From contig NZ_NRTA01000010.1 of the NCBI RefSeq assembly GCF_002286735.1, positions 1 to 64,000 of the forward strand: DNA of 64,000 nt, written 5' to 3'. Below the pieces are notes generated by a model. The model was not told the origin of the DNA, did no database searches, and was given only the letters and a program-made list of their open reading frames with translations. Of this stretch, positions 16,355 to 26,862 are shown piece after piece. Positions within the stretch are counted from its first letter, which is position 1. Each line of letters begins with the position of its first letter. The DNA comes from Leptolyngbya sp. BC1307. GTDB lineage: Bacteria; Cyanobacteriota; Cyanobacteriia; Phormidesmidales; Phormidesmidaceae. The translations under genes and the position numbers were made by a program.

Positions 16355-16424
16355 TCGTGGTGACGCTATCTCATATTAGCTTAGATACTCTATCACGCAG
16401 GGCCAGCTTTACGCCCAGACGCGC

Positions 16425-17459
16425 TCACCTCGATTCAGTCACTTCTACCGTCAATAGCAGGTTGTCATTGAGGATTGGCTCGCCCTCAATTCGCGCCGGT
16501 TCAAAGGCAAACCCCGCTGACTCTAGCAGACAGGCGATCGCTTTTTCCGAATCACTCAAATCCCGGCTTTCCCCTTCCGTCCAGGGGGTTGCTCGCGCCA
16601 TTGTGCCATCCGGGCGAATCGCTACTCGATAGGTCGCTAGCGGCTGAGGAAACGCTATCCGCTGACATTGGGACTCACTGGGTCGCAGCGTCACAGCGGT
16701 CGGAGCCGCGTCGTACAGGGGTACGGGCGGCGTATCGGTAATATCGAACTGGAACTGTTCGGGTACCTGCTGGTGGGAAACAATGCTGAGCGCGGCGGCT
16801 TGCTCACTCTCAGTACCCGCTGAGCGATCAGGCGACTCAAGCGGCTGGTCTCCAGATATCGTCGCTGGCCCTGAAGGTTCGTCGACTTGCGCCGGTGCAT
16901 CAGCTTCGCCTTGATCTTCTGAAGAGGCTTGATTCCCTAAAGAGGCTTGATCCTCTGAAGGGGCTTGGTCTGACACCGGTTGGTCTGGAGAGGGCCGATC
17001 ATCGGAAGATTCTGCCGACCCATCGCTCTCTGATATGTCTGAGTCATCGGGACCGGCGGGCTCTGGCTCTGAGCGATTAGGGCTAGGGCGACTTTCTACC
17101 GGATCGGGGGTAGGGCTCTCGGAGTCAGACAGCCCAGCACTAGCAGAATTACTCTCGGCTGGTGGTGTCTGTTCGACGCCGCTAGAAGCTTCAGGCGCTG
17201 TCTCCGTCAGGTTATCTGCAGTCTCTTCACTAGCCGCAGACGATGGTTGGGTGATGGGGTCATCTGCTGGGTCAACGACTACCAGCTCAACAGGGGTAGC
17301 GATCGCCGCCGAACGGTCTCCATTGGGCTGCATCAGCTCTAGCACATAGGGCAAACTCAGCCCCAGCAAACCGACATGGGTCAGTACCGAGAGCCCCCCC
17401 AATACCGGCCAGAGGTATCGAGGCTGCGAATGGTGCCAGGTTTGTAGAGGAGAGACCAT
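16425..17459 (-). CDS. TonB-like energy-transducer protein
   Basis: 344 aa. One membrane helix at about residues 17-40 follows a short cytoplasmic end, with PVELVVVDP after it. Then about 190 residues of low-complexity Ser/Pro/Asp/Glu sequence (SSEDQASLGNQASSEDQG and similar) span the periplasm. A C-terminal domain of about 110 residues contains FPQPLATYRVAIRPDGT, like the alpha/beta fold of TonB or TolA ends. It could link an ExbB/ExbD motor to outer-membrane receptors; no exbB, exbD or receptor gene is nearby, so the partner is unknown. The linker is acidic, unlike the usual basic Pro-Lys TonB linker. Confidence 0.6.
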   Translation of the reverse strand: MVSPLQTWHHSQPRYLWPVLGGLSVLTHVGLLGLSLPYVLELMQPNGDRSAAIATPVELVVVDPADDPITQPSSAASEETADNLTETAPEASSGVEQTPPAESNSASAGLSDSESPTPDPVESRPSPNRSEPEPAGPDDSDISESDGSAESSDDRPSPDQPVSDQAPSEDQASLGNQASSEDQGEADAPAQVDEPSGPATISGDQPLESPDRSAGTESEQAAALSIVSHQQVPEQFQFDITDTPPVPLYDAAPTAVTLRPSESQCQRIAFPQPLATYRVAIRPDGTMARATPWTEGESRDLSDSEKAIACLLESAGFAFEPARIEGEPILNDNLLLTVEVTESR

Positions 17460-17583
17460 GAATTGCGTCGCCAGGATCTAGGCACTACCCAGCCAGACTG
17501 TAGGCTAGCACTCGAAGGCGACCCCTGTGGTGAAAAGGTAGCAGCGGCTCGCTCACCCTCCTCTTCAAAGCAGCACACTCTGA

Positions 17584-20500
17584 TTAGTGAGACCTCGCCT
17601 CCAGGCTAGTCTTCACACCAAAGGTCAAGACCGTTTCATCAACGCCCTTGAGCTGCAGCGGCTCAAATTTGACAATTTCTTGCTCATCGAGATAATCAGC
17701 AACAGCTGCCGACACCAAAATCGTCTCAGCCGTCGCCGCTTCCTGAATCCGCGCGGCAATATTAACGCTGGGGCCAATTGCCGTGTAGTCTGAGCGCTCG
17801 GCGCTGCCAAACATGCCGACGACTGCGGTGCCCTGGTGAATGCCGCATCGAAACTGGACCGGGCCAATGCCCTGCGTCGCCCAGCGCTGATTGAGTCCCT
17901 CCAGGTCTTTATACATCTGGCGGGCAGAGGCGATCGCCCGCTTTACTTGCTCATTCGGGCTCATTTCTTCCGGCGCGCCAAACAGCGCCAGCACCGCGTC
18001 ACCCATAAACTTATCCACCGTGCCCCCATTGTTAAAAATGGCGCGGGTCATGGTCTCTAAGTACTCATTGAGCAGCTCGGCCACCCGGCGCGATCGCAAC
18101 GTATTTGAAAGCTGAGTAAAGCCGACAATGTCACTAAACAAAATAGTTACCAGGCGAGGCTCAGGCCGCAGGTCAAGCTGTAGGGTGCCTTCCTTCGCTT
18201 TTTGTACCAGAGACGGCGGCAAAAAGCGCTGCAATACCGACTCCGTCAGATACTCATTGAGCTGAGCGACTTTGCGCTCATTTGCTTTTAGCGCCAGCAG
18301 ATTACGGACTTCAGCTAGCAGCTCCCGGTCGTTAAAAGGCTTAGACAGATAAGCGTCGGCTCCCTGCTCCATCCCTTCCAGGCGCGTTTCATCATCCACC
18401 TTAGCCGTCAGCAAGATCACTGGCGTCCCCTGCAAGATCGTATCCTTACGAATTCGCTCAATCATCTCCAGCCCAGAAACTCCAGGCATCATCAGATCGG
18501 TAATAATCAAGTCAGGATTGTAGGCCGTCGCCATCTCCAGCCCGGCTGCGCCTTGCTCAGCCGTACGCACCTGATAGCCCTGACGCTGCAGCACACTAGA
18601 CACATAGGTCCGCAGATCGGGGTTGTCATCAACGACTAAAACTTGAGCCCCGGCAAAAGTCGCGCGCTCCGTCTGGCTCCCGGCGGCTTCTGGTGGCAAG
18701 CTGACAGCCTGATCAGCCGACGCTGACACCATCTCTACATCCGAAAGCTCAACAGCGGCGCGGCCCTTTTCAGCCGATAGCATCTGCTCAATCACCTGGC
18801 TCGGGGGCAGATGGCCAGCGCCCAACGGCAGGTCAATAGTAAACGTAGTGCCCTCGCCATAGACCGACTGTACCGTCACCTGGCCCCCATGTAGCGCCGA
18901 GAGTTCTTTCACCAGCGACAGCCCCAGTCCGGTGCCCTCGTAGCTACGGTTGGCCGAGCCATCAGCCTGCCGAAACCGCTCGAATAAACAGGGCAGTTGG
19001 TCAGCGCGAATACCGATGCCCTGATCTTGCACCTGTAGCTGAGCCTTACCGTTAGCTTCCTTGAGCCGCACGACAATTGACTTACCCGCCGGGGTAAATT
19101 TCATCGCGTTAGAAAGCAAGTTGTAAAGCACCTTGTCAAATTTTTCCAGGTCTAAGTAGACCGGTGAGCAGGCGGTAATATCTGTGCTGAGCGTAATCTG
19201 CTTGCGCTCGCAGTAAGTTTGAAACGCCTCTACCACCTCGTCGGTAAAGGTAGCCAGGTCACAGGGCCGGAAGGTGGGCTGCATTTTACCAGCGTCTAGC
19301 CGCTGCAAGTCTAAAAGCTGGTTGACCAATCGCAGCAGCCGCCGAGAGTTACGCAGGGCGATCACCGACTGCTCCGCGTTTAGGCCTTCTCCCCGTTCGA
19401 CTGCCGTCTCCAGCGGGCCAATGGTCAGCGTCAGCGGCGTGCGAAACTCGTGAGAAATATTTTGGAAAAAAGTGGTCTTTTGCTGGTCTAGCGCCAGCAG
19501 TTGGTCGGCCTGCTGGCGGGTTTTTTGGTAAAGGTTGGCCTGCTGTACGGCGATCGCCGACTGATTAGCGACGGCCTGGGCCAGATTAACTTCATCGCGC
19601 TGCCATCGGCGATCGCCGTGTATCTGCTGCAGCACAATACAGCCCGTTACGGTCGCATCGGCCAGCAACGGTACCGCTAGTAGCGCCGTTATGCCCGACA
19701 ACTCGGCGGCTTCTAAAGCTGCCCCGCCCGCTGTATTCACCAGCACTGGCTGCTTAGTCGCCAGTAGCTGAGCCAATATTTCATCGGCGGCAATCAGCGT
19801 CTTCATCTCGGGCAGCGTGGGCACCGTCTCAACGGTGGCATCATAGCGGCCTACACATTGAGAATGGGTCTCGCTCCATAGCGATAGCGTGCAGCTGTCG
19901 GCATACAGCGCCTGCCCTAGTTTTTGGGTAATCGCCGCAAAGATCTCAGCGGGCTCTAAACTAGCGTGAAGCGCCTGCGTGATCGTGTTAATCAGCACCT
20001 CGCGCTGAGCTAGCGCCTGCACTCGCTCATAAGTCCACGTCTGTGAAAGCGCCAGCGCCGCCTGGTCAGCCAGGGTCGTCAGCAGCTTGATTTCGCTAGC
20101 TTCCCAGGGCTTTTGGTAAGAGCACTTGTGCAGCGCTAAGACGGCTAAAGTATCTTGCTTACAGGTCAACGGGATCAGCAGACTGGCATGAATATCCAGA
20201 GCTGTGTAGGCGGCCACGCAGTCTGCTGTGGGCGCGGCGGCGGCCACCTCTTCAGCGGTTTCTAGGTGCTGAGTCAGGGGGGGCTGCCAGACGGTTTTGT
20301 CTAGCAAGGCTAAGTCATCTGGCGATCGCCTCTCGGCTGGCACCGCCGTACCTATGTAGTGAAACGCTGGAGAATTCATCTCCGCACCCGCCAGCGGCTT
20401 GACAATCCCATAATCGAGTTCAAAGGCTTTCCCCAGCGTCTCGATAATTGTCTTCAGCATCTCCTGAGAAGTCTGAGCGCTGCGAATCGTATTGGTAATC

Positions 20501-20967
20501 GCATTCAGCAGCGTTTCCTGCCGCACTACCCGATTGAGTTCTTGCGTCCGCGACTCTAGCAGACTGTGGGTGTCAATTGCCTGGCTCACAATAGTTCTGA
20601 GATCTGCCTCCTCCCAGGGCTTAGTTACATACTTAAAGACCTTGCCTTCATTGATCGCCTCGACGAGGTCTTCAACATCGGTATAGCCTGTCAGCATCAC
20701 CCGAATCGAATTGGGATAGCGATCTGCTGTCAGCCGTAGCAGCTCTGTACCGCTCATGCCCGGCATCCGCTGGTCAGAGATGATGACGGCAATATCACCT
20801 TCCTTAGCGAGCATTTGCAGCGCGTCATGACCGCTCTGCGCCTTAATTACCTGAAAATCTCGATAGAATGTCCGGTAGAGCAAATCTAAGTTATCGGGCT
20901 CATCATCCACCACCAAAATTTTGTGCTTAGATGCGCTTGTCCGCCTGCTACGCTCTCTAACTGCCAT
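17584..20967 (-). CDS. Hybrid histidine kinase with two receivers, GAF domains and a class III nucleotide cyclase
   Basis: About 1127 aa, six modules. Receiver 1 is residues 15-135 (phospho-Asp near 65 in IISDQRMP). GAF-like domains lie at about 165-310 and 325-475. The HisKA box is FFQNISHEFRTPL near 500, then an ATPase domain to about 715 (DQGIGIRADQ, GTGLGLSLVKEL). Receiver 2 spans about 765-885 (LIITDLMMPG). A class III cyclase domain (about 930-1110) has FSDIVGFTQLSN and GDAVLALFG, giving the two metal-binding Asp, and SVNIAARIQ. It couples phosphorelay to cAMP or cGMP synthesis. The substrate-defining Lys in DKFMGD favours ATP. The ATG at 20967 (MAVRER) is preferred. It stands alone. 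Confidence 0.9.
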   Translation of the reverse strand: MAVRERSRRTSASKHKILVVDDEPDNLDLLYRTFYRDFQVIKAQSGHDALQMLAKEGDIAVIISDQRMPGMSGTELLRLTADRYPNSIRVMLTGYTDVEDLVEAINEGKVFKYVTKPWEEADLRTIVSQAIDTHSLLESRTQELNRVVRQETLLNAITNTIRSAQTSQEMLKTIIETLGKAFELDYGIVKPLAGAEMNSPAFHYIGTAVPAERRSPDDLALLDKTVWQPPLTQHLETAEEVAAAAPTADCVAAYTALDIHASLLIPLTCKQDTLAVLALHKCSYQKPWEASEIKLLTTLADQAALALSQTWTYERVQALAQREVLINTITQALHASLEPAEIFAAITQKLGQALYADSCTLSLWSETHSQCVGRYDATVETVPTLPEMKTLIAADEILAQLLATKQPVLVNTAGGAALEAAELSGITALLAVPLLADATVTGCIVLQQIHGDRRWQRDEVNLAQAVANQSAIAVQQANLYQKTRQQADQLLALDQQKTTFFQNISHEFRTPLTLTIGPLETAVERGEGLNAEQSVIALRNSRRLLRLVNQLLDLQRLDAGKMQPTFRPCDLATFTDEVVEAFQTYCERKQITLSTDITACSPVYLDLEKFDKVLYNLLSNAMKFTPAGKSIVVRLKEANGKAQLQVQDQGIGIRADQLPCLFERFRQADGSANRSYEGTGLGLSLVKELSALHGGQVTVQSVYGEGTTFTIDLPLGAGHLPPSQVIEQMLSAEKGRAAVELSDVEMVSASADQAVSLPPEAAGSQTERATFAGAQVLVVDDNPDLRTYVSSVLQRQGYQVRTAEQGAAGLEMATAYNPDLIITDLMMPGVSGLEMIERIRKDTILQGTPVILLTAKVDDETRLEGMEQGADAYLSKPFNDRELLAEVRNLLALKANERKVAQLNEYLTESVLQRFLPPSLVQKAKEGTLQLDLRPEPRLVTILFSDIVGFTQLSNTLRSRRVAELLNEYLETMTRAIFNNGGTVDKFMGDAVLALFGAPEEMSPNEQVKRAIASARQMYKDLEGLNQRWATQGIGPVQFRCGIHQGTAVVGMFGSAERSDYTAIGPSVNIAARIQEAATAETILVSAAVADYLDEQEIVKFEPLQLKGVDETVLTFGVKTSLEARSH

Positions 20968-21200
20968 GTATCTATCTCTCATCTAGACCGAAAATGACAT
21001 GTCTATGCCGGAGGTTCGTTACAATCCATAAGTGTCTCTCTGTAGTACCTTAATTCAGGGCAACAGACTTATCTGGCTGGATTTCAGCGCATCTTTGTAG
21101 GCAAATCACTGAGAAAAAAGTCTCTCTGTGAACCTAAACGAGCGCTGCTGGCTAAAACAGCTCGATACCAAGCCCCGCCAAAACCCTCTATAGAAAATTG

Positions 21201-21242
21201 CCCGAGAAAGATTACCCGAGAAAAATCGCCTGAGAAAAATCG
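21201..21242. repeat. 14-bp tandem repeat, three units
   Basis: Units CCCGAGAAAGATTA, CCCGAGAAAAATCG and CCTGAGAAAAATCG lie in the 337-bp gene-free stretch (20968-21304) between the hybrid kinase and the acetyltransferase. No other feature was seen there besides presumed divergent promoters. Confidence 0.75.
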
Positions 21243-21304
21243 CCCGGCTGAGGTAGCTGTGTAACGTCTTACCTAAAGTGCCCACCCTCTTTCGAGTTTT
21301 TACT

Positions 21305-21895
21305 ATGTCGCAGGCCAATGCTGAGCCCGCCCTTTCTCCCGCTGATCGGCGATCGCCCTTCCGCATTCGAGCCGCCCAGCCCAAAGATCTCCCGGCTATC
21401 ACCGGGGTCTTACTGGCCAGCTTTTACCCTCAGGCCAAAGCCACCCGCTGGCTATACTGGCTGATGCGAATCGGCATTCAAGAAGACATCAAAACTCGCC
21501 TTAGATCTCCAGCTAGCCAATATACCTGCCTGGTCGCCACTACTATTCAGCCCGAGTCAGCTCAGTCGGGCGCGGTGATCGGTACGATTGAGATTTCCCA
21601 GCGCCCTTGCGAAGCCTGGCAGCTCTTTCCGACTAAGCGAGCTTATCTGTCTAACCTGGCTATTAGCCCAGCCCATCGGCGTCAGGGCGCAGCGCATCAG
21701 CTCCTGCTCACCACAGAAAGCATCGCCCTTAGCTGGGGCTTTCACCGCATTTACCTGCATGTTATGGCCGATAACCCGGCGGCTTATGCGCTCTACGTCC
21801 AGGCTGGCTATCAGCCCAGCGAAGTCAGCAATCCCATTCTCTCTGGGCTAGGCCTCAGACCTCGGCGCTTGCTGCTTTCAAAACACGTGCATTAG
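21305..21895 (+). CDS. GNAT-family N-acetyltransferase
   Basis: 196 aa from ATG 21305 (MSQANAEP); the codon at 21278 would add nine residues. The GNAT core is visible: YLSNLAISPAHRRQGAAHQL is the acetyl-CoA-binding strand-loop (R-R-x-G-A), followed by the C-terminal ADNPAAYALYVQAGYQP. An internal segment about residues 55-75 (ARWLYWLMRIGIQEDIKTRL-type) resembles cyanobacterial and plastid relatives of ribosomal-protein or thylakoid acetyltransferases. The substrate is unknown. Confidence 0.85.
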   Translation: MSQANAEPALSPADRRSPFRIRAAQPKDLPAITGVLLASFYPQAKATRWLYWLMRIGIQEDIKTRLRSPASQYTCLVATTIQPESAQSGAVIGTIEISQRPCEAWQLFPTKRAYLSNLAISPAHRRQGAAHQLLLTTESIALSWGFHRIYLHVMADNPAAYALYVQAGYQPSEVSNPILSGLGLRPRRLLLSKHVH

Positions 21896-22122
21896 CTTTT
21901 GTATTCTTCGTTTCGGATTAGGCGTATTTAGCGATATGTACGGACGCACTCAGCCGCTGCAGGTAGTTTTATGGCTATATGTGAAGGACTAATTGCCCAG
22001 TTATAAAGAATGAATAAAAACTATTTGTTCTTTAGTTATTTAGCGGAAATTCGTATCACAGTAACAGATATCATCCACCGACACGGCCCAACACGCTGAG
22101 TGAATACTCCCGTAACATAGAT

Positions 22123-22887
22123 ATGGATCTTAAGCCTACCGTTGAGGCAGTTGCCAAGCCAGCCCTGTCGCCGCAAGTGCCTGCTTGTGAGTCGGTAGAC
22201 CGCTCTGCTAATATCAGCTCGCAGCCGCGCGCTCAGATGGGACAGATCCAGGGAAGTCAAGCTCAGATGGGTCAAGCTCAGAACCCAGCTCGGAGTCAAG
22301 CGCAAAACAACGCTAACCACCCAAGACAGCCCGTATCTGTCAGAAAACCTGCCGGTAGCCGGGAGAAAGGCGAGAGCGGTAGTGCCCGCTCAGACTCAGC
22401 CGTCTTGCAGGTACCCAAAGCAGGAGACTGGAATTTTTTTGGCGCGACCGTGAATCAGAATCTGAAAGTTGACGAAGTGGTTGAAAAGATGGACAGTGGC
22501 AGGCTCTGGGTGGTCAACAGCCGTCGCCGTAACGGTCTGATCGTACTACGAGAATTCCATGCTGAGTTTGCAGGTCCCGGCGCAGCGGTAGGCGGCGATC
22601 TCGATAAAGACATTGTTAAAGTCATCCCCATCGGCAATCTATCTCTGCTAGCACCCGATTCGCAGGAGGCCCATCAGAACGCGATTAAAATTCGCCTGCA
22701 GTGGATTCGGCTCACGCAAAACTTTACTGACCAGCCCAACCCCGAGGACCGGGCGTGGATGATTTTAGAGCAGTTTAAGACCTACTTTGACCAGATGACA
22801 GTAGACCGGGTGCCCGATATGGCCTTTGCCATGTTAGTAGGCGTGCTGCCCCAGACGATTCGTCGAGTCAGATCGGGCTTTGTTTGA
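22123..22887 (+). CDS. Conserved hypothetical protein (254 aa) with Gln-rich N-terminus
   Basis: Residues 1-85 are low complexity, rich in Gln, Asn, Ala and Ser, with a duplicated AQMGQ motif. The remaining about 165 residues look folded (DWNFFGATVNQNLKVDEVV, GRLWVVNSRRRNGLIVLRE, then a helical end PEDRAWMILEQFKTYFDQ). The folded part seems typical of cyanobacterial unknowns; no catalytic motif was found. It is monocistronic and convergent with hisC. Confidence 0.6.
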   Translation: MDLKPTVEAVAKPALSPQVPACESVDRSANISSQPRAQMGQIQGSQAQMGQAQNPARSQAQNNANHPRQPVSVRKPAGSREKGESGSARSDSAVLQVPKAGDWNFFGATVNQNLKVDEVVEKMDSGRLWVVNSRRRNGLIVLREFHAEFAGPGAAVGGDLDKDIVKVIPIGNLSLLAPDSQEAHQNAIKIRLQWIRLTQNFTDQPNPEDRAWMILEQFKTYFDQMTVDRVPDMAFAMLVGVLPQTIRRVRSGFV

Positions 22888-22911
22888 TAGCGCTGCTGAG
22901 CTGCAGGAGAT

Positions 22912-24093
22912 CTAGCTGGCAACTTTTTGGGTAGCTATGTTGAGTCCTAATACCTGCTGCAGATTAGCCAGGGTGCGCTGATTTTCGGCGGCGGTGCCAA
23001 TGCTGATGCGCAATCCGCCGCCCGTGTGCCGAATGAGCGTGCCTTGAGACCGCAGCAATTTGAATAGTTTTGCCAAGCCAGCTGCCTGCTCGGTGACGGC
23101 TAGCGCTAATAGGCCGCGATCACTTAATCGCACATACACAAAGTTACCGGCACTGGGCCATACCTGCAGATAGGGATGGTCAGCGAGTGCCTGAAGCATT
23201 TGACGACGCTCGGCTAAGACGGGAGGAATTTGACTGAGCAGCTCCTCACTATGCGCCAAAGCGGTTTGCGCAGCTGCCTGAGAGAAGCTGGGCAGGTTGT
23301 AGGGCAGTCTGAGCTTTTCTAGGGCTGCAATCACCGTAGGATGGGCGATCCCATAGCCTACCCGGTGGGCTGCTAACCGAAAGGCTTTAGAGAAGGTCCG
23401 TAAAACAATCCAGTTGGGGCGACTCAGCGCCTCTGCTAGCGTGGTGTGGCCACTAAACTCGAAGTAGGCTTCATCAACGACGGCCAAAATACTGTCTGGC
23501 AGCTGCTTGAGCCAAGTTAGCTCGCGCTGGGTGAGGGCATTGCCCGTGGGCGAGTTGGGATGCACCATAAAGACAGCGCGAACCGGGAGGGAGGTAGTCG
23601 CGGCCTGCTCAATGGCTGACTGAGCGGCGGCAATATCTACTTCAAAGCTGTCTCGACGGGTGACGCTACGCACCGTGATACCCAGCGTATTTGCCAAAAT
23701 CGCATACATCGAGAATGTCGGTTCGGCCACCAGAATAGAGCCGTGACCGCCCAGACAGGTCGCCATCAGGACGGAGCGAATCAGCTCGTCGGAGCCGTTT
23801 CCCAAGGTGACATTTTCTACGCTGAGCGTCTCTGGCGGGACCTTTCCGGAGCGGGCAGCATAGGCAATAACGGCCTGTTTGAGCGCTAGCTGGCTGCCGT
23901 CAGGGTAGCGATTGGCGGCGATCGCTTCCTGATACTGACTTGCCAGGGTCGCTTTGATCGCCGCAGGCAGGTCAATCGGGCTTTCATTGGTATCTAGCGG
24001 GTCTAAAACGGGCGGCGCGGCCTCTGATTGAGCGCTGGGGTGAGGCGATTGATAGGCAGCTAGCTGGGCCAGGTCAGCGCGGAGAAAAGACAT
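22912..24093 (-). CDS. hisC: Histidinol-phosphate aminotransferase
   Basis: 393 aa, class I/II PLP aminotransferase that converts imidazole acetol-phosphate and glutamate to histidinol phosphate. Signatures: [13 protein letters not shown] (phosphate loop), [19 protein letters not shown], and the lysine that binds PLP in [17 protein letters not shown]. The start at 24093 ([11 protein letters not shown]) fits homologues; the upstream in-frame codon at 24150 would add 19 residues overlapping the divergent promoter. It is divergent from leuB with 66 bp between starts, so the two may share a control region. Confidence 0.9.
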   Translation of the reverse strand: MSFLRADLAQLAAYQSPHPSAQSEAAPPVLDPLDTNESPIDLPAAIKATLASQYQEAIAANRYPDGSQLALKQAVIAYAARSGKVPPETLSVENVTLGNGSDELIRSVLMATCLGGHGSILVAEPTFSMYAILANTLGITVRSVTRRDSFEVDIAAAQSAIEQAATTSLPVRAVFMVHPNSPTGNALTQRELTWLKQLPDSILAVVDEAYFEFSGHTTLAEALSRPNWIVLRTFSKAFRLAAHRVGYGIAHPTVIAALEKLRLPYNLPSFSQAAAQTALAHSEELLSQIPPVLAERRQMLQALADHPYLQVWPSAGNFVYVRLSDRGLLALAVTEQAAGLAKLFKLLRSQGTLIRHTGGGLRISIGTAAENQRTLANLQQVLGLNIATQKVAS

Positions 24094-24159
24094 AGATATA
24101 GTAAGAGAATAACCAGCGGGTTCAGGTATTATGGCACCCGTCCCCCTCACTCTGCGACT

Positions 24160-25260
24160 ATGCCTGCGACCCCGACAGCACCCTTCCGCATTACGCTACT
24201 GCCTGGAGACGGTATCGGCCCCGAAATCATCGCCGTAGCGGTGGCCGTCCTCAAGCAGGTGGGCCAGCAGCAAAATCTTCAGTTTGACTTTGCCGAAGCG
24301 CTAATTGGCGGCGCGGCGATTGATGCGACGGGTTCACCGCTGCCTGAAGCTACCCTGACCGCCTGCCGCCAGAGCGACGCGGTTTTGCTCGCCTCGATTG
24401 GGGGCTATAAGTGGGATACGTTGCCGCGATCGCAGCGCCCTGAAACCGGCCTGCTCGGACTGCGCTCAGGACTGGGCCTATTTGCCAATCTGCGGCCCGC
24501 TGTGATTTTGCCGCAGTTGCTCAGCGCCTCTTCGCTGAAGCCAGAAGTGGTAGAAGGGGTCGATATTATGGTGGTGCGCGAACTCACCGGGGGCATTTAC
24601 TTCGGTCAGCCCAGAGGTATTTTTGAGACAGAAGACGGCCAGCAGCGGGGCGTCAACACGATGGCCTACACCACTGGTGAAATTGATCGGATTGGGCGAG
24701 TCGCTTATGAAACGGCTCGCAAGCGGCAGGGGCGGCTGTGCTCGGTCGATAAGGCTAATGTGCTGGAAGTTTCGCAGCTGTGGCGCGATCGCATCACTGC
24801 TCTCCATGCCGAATACAGTGACGTTGACCTCTCGCACCTGTATGTAGACAATGCCGCCATGCAGCTCGTCCGTCAGCCCAAGCAGTTTGACACGATTGTC
24901 ACCGGCAATTTGTTTGGCGATATCTTATCCGATGCAGCGGCGATGCTTACCGGCAGCATCGGTATGCTACCATCTGCCAGTCTGGGCGAGAGCGGCCCTG
25001 GCGTGTTTGAACCGGTGCATGGCTCAGCGCCTGATATTGCCGGGCAAGATAAGGCTAATCCGCTGGCGCAGGTGCTGAGTGCGGCAATGATGCTGCGTTA
25101 CGGACTAAGCCTACCTGCCGCCGCTGACCGCCTTGAGCAGGCTGTGCTCACTGTACTCGACCAGGGTTATCGCACCGGCGATATTATGTCGGATGGGATG
25201 ACAGCGGTGGGCTGTGAGGGCATGGGGCAAGCGCTCGAAAAGGCGCTGAGTGCCAGCTAG
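24160..25260 (+). CDS. leuB: 3-isopropylmalate dehydrogenase
   Basis: 366 aa. NAD-dependent oxidative decarboxylation of 3-isopropylmalate in leucine synthesis. Seen: [13 protein letters not shown], the substrate loop [31 protein letters not shown], and the metal-binding and NAD region [18 protein letters not shown] with [10 protein letters not shown]. Full length. It is divergent from hisC. Confidence 0.95.
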   Translation: MPATPTAPFRITLLPGDGIGPEIIAVAVAVLKQVGQQQNLQFDFAEALIGGAAIDATGSPLPEATLTACRQSDAVLLASIGGYKWDTLPRSQRPETGLLGLRSGLGLFANLRPAVILPQLLSASSLKPEVVEGVDIMVVRELTGGIYFGQPRGIFETEDGQQRGVNTMAYTTGEIDRIGRVAYETARKRQGRLCSVDKANVLEVSQLWRDRITALHAEYSDVDLSHLYVDNAAMQLVRQPKQFDTIVTGNLFGDILSDAAAMLTGSIGMLPSASLGESGPGVFEPVHGSAPDIAGQDKANPLAQVLSAAMMLRYGLSLPAAADRLEQAVLTVLDQGYRTGDIMSDGMTAVGCEGMGQALEKALSAS

Positions 25261-25272
25261 CGCGCTGAACTG

Positions 25273-25305
25273 AGGCTTGGAGAAGGCTTGGAGAAGGCTT
25301 GGAGA
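25273..25305. repeat. 11-bp tandem repeat, three exact units
   Basis: AGGCTTGGAGA three times in a row, 12 bp after leuB stops. It probably arose by strand slippage. Confidence 0.85.
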
Positions 25306-25347
25306 ACGAACACCTGAAAATCTGTAGTTAGCGGGGAATCAATTGAG

Positions 25348-25692
25348 ATGAATGGAGCCTTTAAAGCAGCCAGAGAACCGGTAAAATCAGCAACAAGGAA
25401 TATGACATCATCCACTGCCTCACAAGCGATGCGCCCGCCTATGCACCCCCAAAATACTGACCGACTCGCCTTTGGCGGTAATTCAGCCCTGCTAGACCCG
25501 GAGCTTATCAAGGCAGCGCGGCATATTTATCGCACCTTTTACGAAGTCCACCCAGCAGTCATGCAGCGCCCGATCGGCGTTGCCATTGGCCGACTGAACC
25601 ACCGGGGCAAACTGGTATTTGGCGATAAGCCTGTCTTACTGCCGCAAGAATGCTTCATTCCCTTTAGCCAAATAGAGCCGGGCCTGATCTAA
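25348..25692 (+). CDS. Conserved cyanobacterial hypothetical protein (114 aa)
   Basis: The conserved-looking part is the last about 75 residues (LAFGGNSALLDPELIKAARH, then YEVHPAVMQRPIGVAIGRLN and VLLPQECFIPFSQIEPGLI), a compact alpha/beta fold without known motif. The first 35 residues are probably disordered and the start is uncertain: 25348 has GGGGA ten or more bases ahead, while ATG 25402 has AAGGA only two bases ahead. It is followed by an 11-bp tandem repeat. Function unknown. Confidence 0.55.
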   Translation: MNGAFKAAREPVKSATRNMTSSTASQAMRPPMHPQNTDRLAFGGNSALLDPELIKAARHIYRTFYEVHPAVMQRPIGVAIGRLNHRGKLVFGDKPVLLPQECFIPFSQIEPGLI

Positions 25693-25728
25693 GAACGACG
25701 TTAAGAACGGCGCGACTAAAATCAGCAT

Positions 25729-25750
25729 CAGCGAACAGTCAGCGAACAGT
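25729..25750. repeat. 11-bp tandem repeat, two exact units plus partial
   Basis: CAGCGAACAGT twice, followed by CAGCG, in the 150-bp gap before pilD. Confidence 0.75.
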
Positions 25751-25844
25751 CAGCGCGGATGATTTTTAGATGAGGAGTGCTGTCTCTATTCACCGTATCA
25801 ACTCTACGTGATGGGCTGGGCATCTTAAGCCAAGCTTCAGCCCT

Positions 25845-26678
25845 ATGAGAGTGTCTGACTTAGTGGATACTGTGGTTCCGGTTCTGATTATTTTTACGTT
25901 AGGCGCGGCAGTAGGCAGCTTCTTAAATGTGGTGGTCTATCGGTTGCCCGCAGGGCTGTCGCTGATACATCCGCCCTCGCGCTGCCCGCGCTGCCTGACC
26001 CGGCTCAAGTCTTATGACAATGTGCCGGTATTTGGCTGGCTTTGGCTCAAAGGACGCTGCCGCACCTGCCGAATGCCGATTGCGGCCCGCTACCCAATCG
26101 TAGAATTTGTGACGGGCTGTCTGTTTGTGTCGGTGTTTGCGACCTTTGGCACTACCTGGCAGACCCCTGGCCACTGGGTTTTTGTGTGCTGGCTACTGGC
26201 GCTGGCGCTGATTGATTTAGATACGATGATTTTGCCCAACAGCCTGACGGCTTCGGGGCTCTTGCTGGGCTGGGGCTTTCGGGGCTGGCTGAGCTATTTG
26301 GAAGTGCCGACGCTCAGCCATGTAGTCAGCGGACTGATTTCAGCGATCGCCGTCAGCATCTTTGGGCTATGGCTATTTGAGCTGATTGGAATAGCGGGGA
26401 GTCAGGCATTTGGCCAGCCCGCGATGGGCGGTGGTGATGCCAAGCTAGCGGCAATGATGGCCGCGTGGTTGGGCGGGCCGGGGCTGCTGCTCGCAACTTT
26501 TTTGGCGGCGACGATGGGCGCAGTGATTGGCGGCGGGGCGATCGCAATCGGGGCGCTCGGCCCCAAGCAGCACATTCCCTTTGGGCCTTATCTAGCACTG
26601 GGCGCGGTGCTGACGCTGTTTTACGGCGATCAGCTGATCAGCGCCTATGTGGCTGTTTTCTTTCCGCCGGGGCTGTAG
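25845..26678 (+). CDS. pilD: Type IV prepilin peptidase / N-methyltransferase
   Basis: 277 aa, bifunctional A24 peptidase in the inner membrane that cleaves the leader of prepilins and methylates the new N-terminus. Seen: GSFLNVVVYRLP, the cytoplasmic zinc cysteines CPRCLTRL and CRTCRMPI (needed for the methylase), the first catalytic Asp in ALIDLDTMILPN, and the second in GGGDAKLAAM. It has about eight membrane helices. Pili in cyanobacteria serve phototaxis and DNA uptake, in line with the ComM-like gene 20 kb away. Confidence 0.93.
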   Translation: MRVSDLVDTVVPVLIIFTLGAAVGSFLNVVVYRLPAGLSLIHPPSRCPRCLTRLKSYDNVPVFGWLWLKGRCRTCRMPIAARYPIVEFVTGCLFVSVFATFGTTWQTPGHWVFVCWLLALALIDLDTMILPNSLTASGLLLGWGFRGWLSYLEVPTLSHVVSGLISAIAVSIFGLWLFELIGIAGSQAFGQPAMGGGDAKLAAMMAAWLGGPGLLLATFLAATMGAVIGGGAIAIGALGPKQHIPFGPYLALGAVLTLFYGDQLISAYVAVFFPPGL

Positions 26679-26862
26679 CGCTCGGCGAGATTGCCGATGC
26701 AAATCTCTTACTAGATTCGCCACTGGGGGGGGCAACCCAGTAGGATAAATAAGGAATTTGCCGCTTTCAAAGCTGCGCATTCGGCTATCTTTGGGTCTTT
26801 TACCGACTCAGGTGGCTGACGTTTTGAAGCAGCGACTGAGGGCGGGATTGATGAGCGGAAAG

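Noticed and set aside
25273-25305. Three short repeats considered as a CRISPR remnant
   Set aside because: Units are 11 bp and directly abut with no spacers.
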